Positions 15,356 to 22,436 of a stretch of DNA of 22,436 nucleotides are shown here, piece after piece. Source of the DNA: an uncultured Ruminococcus sp. (GTDB lineage: Bacteria > Bacillota > Clostridia > Oscillospirales > Ruminococcaceae); assembly GCA_947175975.1 (NCBI GenBank), contig CAMWOX010000011.1, positions 1 to 22,436 of the forward strand, given 5' to 3'. Every line of letters begins with the position of its first letter. Position 1 is the stretch's first letter. A program made the position numbers and the translations under genes. The notes beneath the pieces were generated by a model. It saw only the letters and a program-made list of their open reading frames with translations, ran no database searches and was not told where the DNA came from.

Positions 15356-16030
15356 ATGGATTATTTTTCAATCCTGGGGGATTCAATCAGCACTTTTGTC
15401 GGCTCTCAGCCCCAGAGCTACAATGTCTATTATGATTATGAGAATCTGAAAAAAAACGCTATGCGTTCCCTCGGTGACATCTGGTGGTCAAAAGTCATTT
15501 CCCATTTCAGAGGTTCACTCTGTGTCAATAATTCTTTCGCCGGGAGCTGTGTCGCCGGACGACGCTTTCCCTCCGGCAACTGTATCCAGCGGACAGAACT
15601 GCTTCACAACAGGGAATATGCACCGGAATATATTCTGATCTATATGGGCATTAAAGACTTCGGCAGAGGTGTTCCCATCAAAGGCAGGAATTTTCTGCAT
15701 AAAAATCCCATCTATTTTGAAGATGCCTACACACTCATGCTACGGAGAATCAAATTGAACTATCCCAGTTCTGTGATTATCTGCGGTACAGTCGCAAGGA
15801 CATATCATGCCAGAATCCCGCATTGGAATTTTCCGGAGAAATTTCAGGGGATCGCTCTGGAAGAATATAACCAGACAATCCGGCTTGTTGCAGAAAAACA
15901 GAAATGTCCGGTTGCAGATCTGTCCGCCAGAAAAGTCTATTATGAAACACTTGACGGCACACATCCTACGCTGATCGGTCATGAAGAACTTGCCCAAGGA
16001 TGGATTGCATGTCTGCATGATATTTTGTAA
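15356..16030 (+). CDS. SGNH/GDSL-family hydrolase with altered block III
   Basis: This 224-residue protein has no signal peptide, so it is probably a cytoplasmic esterase or acyl hydrolase. Family blocks: ILGDSIS with nucleophile Ser10, block II Gly63 within NNSFAGS, block III MGIKD (97-101) and block V DGTH with Asp200 and His203. In most relatives block III reads GTND or GIND, and its Asn helps form the oxyanion hole; here that position is Lys100. Activity may be lost or changed. The opening ILGDSISTF resembles SGNH proteins common in gut clostridia whose substrates are unknown. Its stop is 15 bases before the prfB ATG, so the two are almost certainly co-transcribed. Its own ribosome site is very strong. 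Confidence 0.85.
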   Translation: MDYFSILGDSISTFVGSQPQSYNVYYDYENLKKNAMRSLGDIWWSKVISHFRGSLCVNNSFAGSCVAGRRFPSGNCIQRTELLHNREYAPEYILIYMGIKDFGRGVPIKGRNFLHKNPIYFEDAYTLMLRRIKLNYPSSVIICGTVARTYHARIPHWNFPEKFQGIALEEYNQTIRLVAEKQKCPVADLSARKVYYETLDGTHPTLIGHEELAQGWIACLHDIL

Positions 16031-16045
16031 AGAAAGGATTTTACT

Positions 16046-17167
16046 ATGATTTTATTAGATGAATTAAAAGTCGAAATGAATGGCTATCGGAAAGAAGTCG
16101 ATGAACTCGGTGAGGTACTCGATATTAAAAACGCCCGGCAGGAAGTCAAAAAATTACAGGACGAGGCTGCACAGGAGGGATTCTGGGATGATCTCGAAAA
16201 TTCACAGAAAGTACTTCAAAGAACTAAACAGCTTGAAAATAAAATTGCAGATTATGAAAGAATGCAGAGACGGCTTGATGATATTCTCACTATGATTGAG
16301 ATGTGCATGGAAGAATTTGATGAAGAGATGCAGAATGAAATTGTCTCTGACATTGCATCATTCAAGCAGGATCTGGAAGAAAAGAACCTGGAAACACTGC
16401 TCTCAGGCGAATATGATTCCAAGAATGCCATTCTCACATTCCATGCAGGTGCAGGCGGTACAGAAGCACAGGACTGGGCGGAAATGCTGTACCGGATGTA
16501 CAACAGGTGGGCAGAGCGTCACAATTTCAAAGTCCAGCTGCTGGATTATCTGGATGGCGAAGAAGCTGGTCTCAAGAGTGCCTGTATCATGGTATCCGGG
16601 GAGAATGCCTATGGCTATCTCAAATCCGAGGCAGGTGTACACAGACTTGTCAGAGTCTCTCCGTTCGATGCCTCCGGCAGACGGCATACCTCCTTTGCAG
16701 CACTGGAAGTCATGCCGGAAATTGATGACAGCATCGAAGTAGACATCCGTCCGGAAGATATTGAAACAGAATTTTACCGTGCCAGTGGTGCAGGCGGTCA
16801 GAAAGTCAATAAGACAAGTTCCGCTGTTCGTCTGATCCACAAGCCAACGGGATTAGTTGCATCCTGCCAGACACAAAGAAGTCAGTACCAGAACAAAGAT
16901 TATGCCATGAAGATGCTGATCTCGAAACTGGTGGAAATCAAAGAAAGAGAGCATCTCGAAAAGATCTCCGATATTAAGGGTGTGCAGAAGGAAATCGGCT
17001 GGGGCGCACAGATCCGTTCTTATGTGTTTATGCCCTATACCCTTGCAAAAGATCATCGCACGAATTTTGAGAACGGCAATATCAATGCTGTGATGGACGG
17101 CGATCTGGACGGCTTCATTCATGCATATCTGAAATCCCTCTCACATGGAACACTGGAAACAAACTAA
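16046..17167 (+). CDS. prfB: Peptide chain release factor 2, without programmed frameshift
   Basis: RF2 reads UGA and UAA stop codons and triggers peptide release. The 373-residue protein has the N-terminal coiled coil (about 15-110), the SPF recognition tripeptide (205-207) that distinguishes RF2 from RF1, and the GGQ catalytic loop (250-252) followed by KVNKTSSAVRL. Many bacteria encode RF2 with an in-frame UGA at codon 26, bypassed by a +1 shift. Here codons 25-26 are CTC GAT (16118-16123), read straight through, so that autoregulation is absent. An upstream GAGGTA resembles the remains of the internal SD element. AAAGGA precedes the ATG. Second gene of an operon with the SGNH hydrolase. 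Confidence 0.97.
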   Translation: MILLDELKVEMNGYRKEVDELGEVLDIKNARQEVKKLQDEAAQEGFWDDLENSQKVLQRTKQLENKIADYERMQRRLDDILTMIEMCMEEFDEEMQNEIVSDIASFKQDLEEKNLETLLSGEYDSKNAILTFHAGAGGTEAQDWAEMLYRMYNRWAERHNFKVQLLDYLDGEEAGLKSACIMVSGENAYGYLKSEAGVHRLVRVSPFDASGRRHTSFAALEVMPEIDDSIEVDIRPEDIETEFYRASGAGGQKVNKTSSAVRLIHKPTGLVASCQTQRSQYQNKDYAMKMLISKLVEIKEREHLEKISDIKGVQKEIGWGAQIRSYVFMPYTLAKDHRTNFENGNINAVMDGDLDGFIHAYLKSLSHGTLETN

Positions 17168-17174
17168 GAATTTG

Positions 17175-17208
17175 AAAAAATGCCTGCACACAAGTGCAGG
17201 TATTTTTT
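17175..17208 (+). terminator. Terminator after prfB
   Basis: CCTGCAC (17183-17189) and GTGCAGG (17194-17200) pair around an ACAA loop, extended by A6/T6 pairing, with T6 at 17203-17208. Confidence 0.9.
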
Positions 17209-17263
17209 GAAAAAGCAAACAAAAAAGCTGTTAAATTTGTACTTCCTTTATGGAAAAAATTTC

Positions 17264-17292
17264 TTGACATTCCCAGAAAATAGTGCTATACT
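17264..17292 (+). promoter_or_regulatory. Promoter of the second LRR-dockerin gene
   Basis: TTGACA (17264-17269), a 17-base spacer ending in TGC, and TATACT (17287-17292). The start near 17299 coincides with the in-frame ATG at 17300, which argues for the downstream ATG at 17351 as the true start. Confidence 0.82.
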
Positions 17293-17350
17293 ATAATTAA
17301 TGAGAAAATCTCCTTTTATTAAAATTTATATTAAGAAAGGAAAATGTTCT

Positions 17351-18835
17351 ATGAAAAAAGTCAAAAAATTGCAAGCATTTCTTGTCGCTGTTCTTCTAGC
17401 GGCGGCAAGTATCTCTAGTATTTCTTCTTCTGCTGCATTTGATCTTGAAAACCTTCCCGAAGATGTTTTTGTCTATGATAATTGGCTGTATACATCTTCT
17501 TTGGATGATAACAGTGTAACTCTGATAGGTGTTGTGGATAGAACTGTTACTTCTGTTACAGTCCCGGCGGAAATAAATGGTATTCCTGTTACTGACTTGG
17601 TGGATGGATCTGTCAGTTATAGAAAACATCTAGATTTTGGTTCATGTTATAATCTGAAGGAAATTCTCGTAGATGAAGAAAGTGAATATTTTGAAGTTGT
17701 GGATGGTGTTTTGGTTTCAAAACTTTTTAGAGAAGTTTATGCCTATCCACGTGCTTGTGAGAAAGAGGTCTATACCACTCCGGAAAATGTCTACACAGTT
17801 GATGATATTTTTGATTATTGTCATAATCTGAAAGAGCTGACAATTTCTGAGACAATGTCCAAAAATCAAAATTCTTCTGGTACGGTTACACATTGTAATT
17901 CTCTTGAAAAAATTACTACTATGGGTGTATTAAGTATTGTATCTTTTAGAAATTGTCCTAACCTGAAAGAAATTAATCTGAAAGCACCAGAGGAGCCTGC
18001 CTTAGTTACTGCAATGAGATTTACAGGCTTAGAAAGCCTGGAAACCCTGAGCGTGCCTGAAAATTATGAAATTTATTCAACATTGCTTATCCAAAGCTGT
18101 CCTGAATTGAGAGAGCTTTCTTTGCCTTGTGATGTGGTTGGCAATGCAGAGGTCTTTGTCGTAGGCTGTGACAGCCTAGAAACATTGGATTTATCAGAAA
18201 TTGACGTAAAAAGTCCTGTACAGAAAGGTAGCCTGGAATCTATTGATTATCCAGATGATTATTTTAAACAGGCAAAATTGACAGTTGCAAATTGTTCAAA
18301 GCTGAAAGAACTTAAGTTAATGAATTTCAAGGAATGTACTATCACAGACTGTCCAGAGCTGACAAGCCTTTCATTTGACGAAAATGTTAAATTTGCTTCT
18401 GTTAAGTTGCAAAGTCGAAATTCCGGTTTACAGGATTTGTATTTCTATTCACCAAATTACTCTGTGGGAATTATAGATTCCAAATATGATTATCCAAATT
18501 GTGATTATTCAGCTCAGGGACTAAATTCTGACTATCTTGCTCTTGCAGATATGGGTGTGACAATCCATTGCCGGAGGGATGATACAGATGAACAGGACAT
18601 GTGCGAGAGGCATAATATTCCTTATGTAATCATTGAAGATGAAATCGTTCCCGGCGATGTGGGCAATGACGGCGAACTGGATATTTTGGATGTGGTCATG
18701 CTTAACAGAGTTGTAGTCGGTGTGGACAAAGCAAATCCCTCCAAAGTCCTCGCAGGCGACCTCAACGGCAACGGCAAACTGGAGCTGACAGATTCCATGG
18801 CGATTCTGCGGAAGCTCGTTGGTCTTGATGCATAA
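17351..18835 (+). CDS. Secreted divergent LRR protein with dockerin
   Basis: This 494-residue protein has a signal peptide (about 1-28, ending SSSAA). An irregular leucine-rich region (about 60-410) has units such as CPNLKEINL, CPELRELSL, CDSLETLDL and CSKLKELKL, more degenerate than the BspA repeats of the other LRR gene. A C-terminal type I dockerin (about 433-492) has loops GDVGNDG and GDLNGNG. There is no catalytic domain, so a binding or structural cellulosome role is inferred. The dockerin closely resembles that of the GH5 enzyme (ILDVV..NR.VVGVDK, then DSM.IL.KLV) and differs from the one at 8622. Start at 17351 is chosen for the AAAGGA site and signal peptide. The dockerin-coding end is clearly GC-richer than the body. 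Confidence 0.88.
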   Translation: MKKVKKLQAFLVAVLLAAASISSISSSAAFDLENLPEDVFVYDNWLYTSSLDDNSVTLIGVVDRTVTSVTVPAEINGIPVTDLVDGSVSYRKHLDFGSCYNLKEILVDEESEYFEVVDGVLVSKLFREVYAYPRACEKEVYTTPENVYTVDDIFDYCHNLKELTISETMSKNQNSSGTVTHCNSLEKITTMGVLSIVSFRNCPNLKEINLKAPEEPALVTAMRFTGLESLETLSVPENYEIYSTLLIQSCPELRELSLPCDVVGNAEVFVVGCDSLETLDLSEIDVKSPVQKGSLESIDYPDDYFKQAKLTVANCSKLKELKLMNFKECTITDCPELTSLSFDENVKFASVKLQSRNSGLQDLYFYSPNYSVGIIDSKYDYPNCDYSAQGLNSDYLALADMGVTIHCRRDDTDEQDMCERHNIPYVIIEDEIVPGDVGNDGELDILDVVMLNRVVVGVDKANPSKVLAGDLNGNGKLELTDSMAILRKLVGLDA

Positions 18836-18869
18836 TTTTTTAAAATTGTTTGTAACTTCTTAAAAATAA

Positions 18870-18898
18870 GCCCTCTGCGTAAGCAGGGGGCTTTGTTA
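18870..18898. terminator. Terminator between convergent LRR-dockerin and aspartokinase genes
   Basis: GCCCTCTGC (18870-18878) pairs with GCAGGGGGC (18883-18891), with one G-U pair, around a GTAA loop. TTTGTT follows on the plus strand. The A-rich bases upstream give a U-rich minus-strand tail, so it may serve both genes. Confidence 0.82.
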
Positions 18899-18908
18899 TC
18901 GGATTCAA

Positions 18909-20243
18909 TTAATCCAGTGTAGATGCGATAAAAGCGTCATAGATACAACGGATTGCCTGATGCAGATCATGTTCATTTACACCGACAATGACGTTTAATT
19001 CGCTTGATCCCTGGTCAATCATCTTGACATTGATTCGGGCATGTGCCAGAGAAGCAAAAATCCTTGCGGCTGTACCTCTGGTTCTTCTCATACCACGTCC
19101 CACGACTGCCAGAAGTGCAATATCCGGTTCAATTTCGAGTGCATCTGGATTGACAGCATCCCGGAGCTTGGCAAGCAGTTCTTCTTCCCTGCCCTTGAAT
19201 GCATCCGCATCCGCAATGATACTCAGCGTGTCAATACCGGAAGGCATATGTTCCACAGGAACGTTCATATCTGCAAAAACATTCAGCACATCACGGACAA
19301 ATCCGACTTCACTGTTCATCATAGCCTTTTCCATATTGATTGCACAGAAGCCTTTTTTGCCGGCAATACCTGTGATCGTTCGGGATGCTGTTTCTTCCGT
19401 TTCACTGTCCGGAATGATGAGAGTTCCTGCATCCTGGGGCTTATTTGTATTCCGGATATTAATCGGGATTCCGGCAGTACGAACCGGGAAGATAGCATCT
19501 TCATGCAAAACAGAAAAGCCCATATAAGATAGTTCCCGGAGTTCCTTGTAAGTAATCACAGGAATGACAACAGGATTTTCTACGACACGGGGATCAGCTA
19601 CCAGAACACCAGAAACGTCCGTCCAGTTTTCATAGACAGAAGCACGCATTGCTCTTGCAACTAGAGAACCTGTGACATCCGAACCGCCACGGGAGAATGT
19701 CCGGACAACACCACTGACAGATTTTCCATAGAAACCCGGAATGACTGCATTTTCAGAATCTGCAAGACGTTCTCTGAGTTTTGCCCTGGTCACATGACGA
19801 TCCATCACACCATCATCACCAAAGACAATTACATCCGCAGCATCCACGAATGCAAACCCCAGATACTCTGCAATAATCTTGCCATTCAGAAATTCTCCAC
19901 GGCTTGCAGCGTATTCTTTGCCAGCAGTAGCAAGATTCTTCCGGATTTCGTCAAAGTCTTCTTCGAGGGACAGCTCCAGCCCGAGATCCGCAATAATTTC
20001 CTGGTAACGATTTTTGATATTCTGGAAATCTGCATCGAAATTTTCGCCGAGGCTGGCTTTTTCATAACATGCATAGAGCATATCTGTAATTTTAATATCC
20101 TCAGCAAAACGCTTTCCGGGTGCAGACGGCACAACAAAGCGGCGTTCAGGATCACTCTTAATAATTTCGGCTGCTTTCCGGATCTGATTGGCATCGGCAA
20201 GGCTGCTGCCGCCGAATTTCACAACTTTCACACCTGTTCTCAT
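18909..20243 (-). CDS. lysC: Aspartate kinase
   Basis: This enzyme phosphorylates aspartate, the first step toward lysine, threonine, methionine and diaminopimelate. The 444-residue protein has the kinase N-terminus VVKFGGSSLA (7-16), the SRGGSDVTGSLVA substrate/nucleotide block in the middle, and a C-terminal pair of ACT-type regulatory domains (about 300-444), whose second ends near SSELNVIVGV. Length fits monofunctional aspartokinases. The start at 20243 is preferred because a promoter -35 overlaps the upstream in-frame ATG at 20327. The ribosome site AGAAAGG is about 15 bases away, longer than usual. No lysine riboswitch is visible in the roughly 50-base leader, so control is probably by feedback through the ACT domains. 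It is divergent from ppk. Confidence 0.94.
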   Translation of the reverse strand: MRTGVKVVKFGGSSLADANQIRKAAEIIKSDPERRFVVPSAPGKRFAEDIKITDMLYACYEKASLGENFDADFQNIKNRYQEIIADLGLELSLEEDFDEIRKNLATAGKEYAASRGEFLNGKIIAEYLGFAFVDAADVIVFGDDGVMDRHVTRAKLRERLADSENAVIPGFYGKSVSGVVRTFSRGGSDVTGSLVARAMRASVYENWTDVSGVLVADPRVVENPVVIPVITYKELRELSYMGFSVLHEDAIFPVRTAGIPINIRNTNKPQDAGTLIIPDSETEETASRTITGIAGKKGFCAINMEKAMMNSEVGFVRDVLNVFADMNVPVEHMPSGIDTLSIIADADAFKGREEELLAKLRDAVNPDALEIEPDIALLAVVGRGMRRTRGTAARIFASLAHARINVKMIDQGSSELNVIVGVNEHDLHQAIRCIYDAFIASTLD

Positions 20244-20298
20244 AATTTCATCTACAAACCTTTCTGAAAAAAATAAAATTTTACTATCAATATTATTA

Positions 20299-20327
20299 AT
20301 TATATGCGATTTTGGCATAAAAATCAA
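20299..20327 (-). promoter_or_regulatory. Aspartokinase promoter
   Basis: On the minus strand TTGATT (20322-20327), 17 bases, TATAAT (20299-20304). The predicted start near 20292 excludes the ATG at 20327 as the translation start. Confidence 0.72.
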
Positions 20328-20465
20328 TTGGAAATCTAGCTAAATTTTCCTGGTCTAAAACTGATTTTTTGTCGAATACGACTGTATGCGGCAGGCGGAC
20401 AGATCTGTGTTTTCTTTCTTTTCACATGAATTTTAAAATTTATTTGGTATTTTCTAAAAAAACTA

Positions 20466-20494
20466 TTTGCTTTTCCGTAATTCTATGCTATAAT
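20466..20494 (+). promoter_or_regulatory. Polyphosphate kinase promoter
   Basis: TTTGCT (20466-20471), or TTGCTT one base later, is followed after 16-17 bases by TGC-TATAAT (hexamer 20489-20494). The -10 block with its flanks is nearly identical to that at 10887. No Pho-box-like repeat was recognised. Confidence 0.7.
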
Positions 20495-20532
20495 AATAGT
20501 AATGTTATTTTTCAGACGAGGAGTTTTTTTGT

Positions 20533-22436
20533 ATGATACAGCCATATTATCAAAATCGGGAATTATCTTGGATTGCTTTTAATACCAGAGTTCTGGAAGA
20601 AGCCGAAGACGAGAATGTGCCGTTACTGGAACAACTGAACTTTTCAGCGATTTATCAGAGCAATCTTGATGAATTTGTTCAGGTTCGAGTAGGAACAATG
20701 CTTGACAGAATGCATGATACACCTAAGGATAAAGATTCCAGATCCGGCATGAAACCAAAGGAACAGCTCAAAGCCATGCTCGGAGAAATTTCTGCACTGC
20801 TCCCCCGGAAAGACCGGGCCTATTTTGAAACCATGCAGAAATTAAGCCGTTTCGGCATTCAGCATGTGACATTCTCAGATGCGACACCCGAAGAAAGAGA
20901 GTTCCTGGAAGTATATTTCAAGCGTGAGATCAAGCCATTACTTTCCCCGATTGTGATCGAAAAACGTCAGCCGTTTCCGTTCCTGAGAAACAAGGAAATT
21001 TATGTTGCAGTGCATCTGGCATCCAAAAACGGTGTCAAACTGGGTGTGATTCCTGCCGGCAGCAAAACGGACAGAGTCATCCGGCTTGATAAAACAGGCA
21101 GATTTATTTTACTGGAAGATGTGATTCTGCATTTTGCACCGCAGGCGTTCAAGAATTATAAAGTTCTGGATTCGGCACTGATCCGGATTACCCGGAATGC
21201 AGCGATTCGTTTTGAAGGATCTGCCGCAGATGAACAGACAGATTTCCGGGATATTATGGAAGACCTTCTCCGGAAACGCAGAAAGCGTGAACCTGTCCGT
21301 CTCCAGATGAATAGCACACTCGATGAGGAAGCCATGGAATATCTGTTGAAAAAACTAAAACTCTCGAACAAACAATTATTCCTGGAGCAGGCACCTCTGG
21401 ATCTGTCTTTCGTATACAAAGTGATTGATTTTTCCCCTGAAATGTCCGGAGAGGAAAGACTGAAATATCCTGTACAGAAACCACAGCCAAGACCGGATAT
21501 TTCCACAAGAGAAAGTATGATGTCCCAGATTGCAGATCATGATCTGTTATTATCTTATCCCTATGAATCCATTTCACCGTTTTTAAGATTACTCCATGAA
21601 GCGGCACTCGATCCGGATGTAATTTCGATCAAGATCACGCTTTACAGACTGGCATCCCACAGTCAGGTAATCGAAGCACTCTGTCAGGCTGCTGAGAATG
21701 GCAAGCAGGTTCTTGTACTGGTAGAATTGAGAGCCAGATTTGACGAAGCGCATAACATCCAATGTGCAGATCGCTTGATTGATGCAGGTTGTATTGTGAT
21801 CTATGGGCCTCACAACATGAAAGTACATTCTAAATTATTGTTAATTACCCGGAAATCCGGTGATGAGATCCAGAATTTCACACAGATTGGCACGGGCAAT
21901 TACAATGAAAAAACCTCCCGGTTATATACAGATCTTTCTCTTATGACGGCAAATCCGGAAATCGCAGAGGATGCCAGACATGTCTTTGATGCACTTTCAA
22001 CGGATTCTCTGGTGGAAGATACCAAGCAACTGCTGGTTGCACCGCTGTGCCTACGCAGTAAGATCCTGGAAATGCTGGATGAAGAAATTGCCCATGCTAA
22101 AAATCATGAACCGGCTTATTTTGCCGCAAAAGTCAATTCCATCAGTGATCGTGCCGTCATGGATAAACTTTGTGAAGCGTCACAGGCAGGTGTCCGGATT
22201 GATCTGGTAGTCCGTGGAATCTGCTGTCTGAAGCCAGGTGTACCTGGTTATACAGACCATATCCAGATTGTCAGTATTGTAGGACGCTACCTGGAACACA
22301 GCAGAATTTACATTGCCGGTACGGAAGAACGGCGCAGGATCTATATCAGTTCTGCGGATTTTATGACCAGAAATACTGTACACCGTGTAGAAGTCGGTGC
22401 GCCGATTCTTGATCCGGAATTGCAGAAGCAGACAGT
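20533..22436 (+). CDS. ppk: Polyphosphate kinase 1, 3' end outside the window
   Basis: PPK1 reversibly polymerises the terminal phosphate of ATP into polyphosphate, usually at the membrane. The first 634 codons are present, open to the window edge, so the gene is partial by position and not broken. The N-terminus (YYQNRELSWIAFNTRVLEEA) is the PPK1 N domain. The catalytic C1 domain contains KVHSK with the phosphorylated histidine (His432), followed by GTGNYNEKTSRLYTDLSL. C2 contains YLEHSRIYIAG with the second conserved histidine (His589). GAGGAG lies about ten bases before the ATG. It is divergent from lysC and has its own promoter. Confidence 0.96.
   Translation, partial: MIQPYYQNRELSWIAFNTRVLEEAEDENVPLLEQLNFSAIYQSNLDEFVQVRVGTMLDRMHDTPKDKDSRSGMKPKEQLKAMLGEISALLPRKDRAYFETMQKLSRFGIQHVTFSDATPEEREFLEVYFKREIKPLLSPIVIEKRQPFPFLRNKEIYVAVHLASKNGVKLGVIPAGSKTDRVIRLDKTGRFILLEDVILHFAPQAFKNYKVLDSALIRITRNAAIRFEGSAADEQTDFRDIMEDLLRKRRKREPVRLQMNSTLDEEAMEYLLKKLKLSNKQLFLEQAPLDLSFVYKVIDFSPEMSGEERLKYPVQKPQPRPDISTRESMMSQIADHDLLLSYPYESISPFLRLLHEAALDPDVISIKITLYRLASHSQVIEALCQAAENGKQVLVLVELRARFDEAHNIQCADRLIDAGCIVIYGPHNMKVHSKLLLITRKSGDEIQNFTQIGTGNYNEKTSRLYTDLSLMTANPEIAEDARHVFDALSTDSLVEDTKQLLVAPLCLRSKILEMLDEEIAHAKNHEPAYFAAKVNSISDRAVMDKLCEASQAGVRIDLVVRGICCLKPGVPGYTDHIQIVSIVGRYLEHSRIYIAGTEERRRIYISSADFMTRNTVHRVEVGAPILDPELQKQT

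Noticed and set aside
16118..16123. Programmed +1 frameshift site in prfB
   Set aside because: The reading frame is continuous and no UGA codon is present at codon 26.
17300..17350. Upstream start of the second LRR-dockerin gene
   Set aside because: It coincides with the predicted transcription start, and the signal peptide begins properly at 17351 after a good SD.
20244..20292. Lysine riboswitch in the aspartokinase leader
   Set aside because: The leader is only about 50 bases and shows no L-box structure.
20244..20327. Upstream extension of aspartokinase by 28 residues
   Set aside because: The aspartokinase promoter -35 and -10 lie inside this stretch, so it is not translated.
1..22436. 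tRNA, rRNA, CRISPR array or prophage
   Set aside because: No cloverleaf with CCA-type ends, no regularly spaced direct repeats and no phage structural or integrase gene were found.

Overview
The window looks like chromosomal DNA of a cellulosome-producing Ruminococcus (Oscillospiraceae, Firmicutes). The base composition is moderately AT-rich, and Gram-positive type SD sites and TTGACA-N17-TATAAT promoters are frequent. There is a spore-protease gene (gpr), and three secreted proteins carry C-terminal type I dockerins: one GH5 cellulase and two leucine-rich-repeat proteins. A R. flavefaciens-like species fits better than R. albus because of the dockerins, but this is inference. No rRNA, tRNA, CRISPR array, intact IS or prophage was seen. 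No gene-free stretch exceeds 300 bases.

Layout from left to right. (1-741) A promoter pointing out of the window, a small secreted orphan and a strong hairpin. (742-5210) A Na+/phosphate symporter with PhoU domain, divergent from a GH94 disaccharide or oligosaccharide phosphorylase with a perfect promoter and terminator. (5286-10346) A leftward block, apparently co-transcribed: LRR-dockerin protein, ECF transporter S component, SF2 helicase-HNH fusion and a 126-residue orphan. The last two are visibly more AT-rich and look acquired; they are the best candidate here for an anti-phage or other DNA-processing module. (10460-11661) A DUF378 membrane protein and a secreted protein whose C-terminus appears to be broken by a T7 slippage tract. 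(11749-13121) rpsT with a hairpin/U-tract leader, divergent from gpr, which has a candidate forespore sigma-factor promoter. (13270-15261) A GH5-module-linker-dockerin cellulase ending in a long nested stem-loop. (15356-17208) An SGNH hydrolase 15 bases upstream of prfB, the latter without the usual programmed frameshift. (17351-18891) A second LRR-dockerin gene whose dockerin end differs in composition from its body. (18909-22436) Aspartokinase, divergent from a 3'-truncated polyphosphate kinase gene.

Functionally, the GH5 enzyme would work outside the cell on beta-glucan, docked on a scaffoldin. The GH94 phosphorylase would use phosphate inside the cell to split imported disaccharides or oligosaccharides. 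The phosphate symporter and polyphosphate kinase fit a phosphate-dependent economy, but that link is inferred only from proximity. The two LRR-dockerin proteins are non-catalytic and may mediate adhesion or structural roles. They carry two visibly different dockerin types, which suggests two cohesin specificities.
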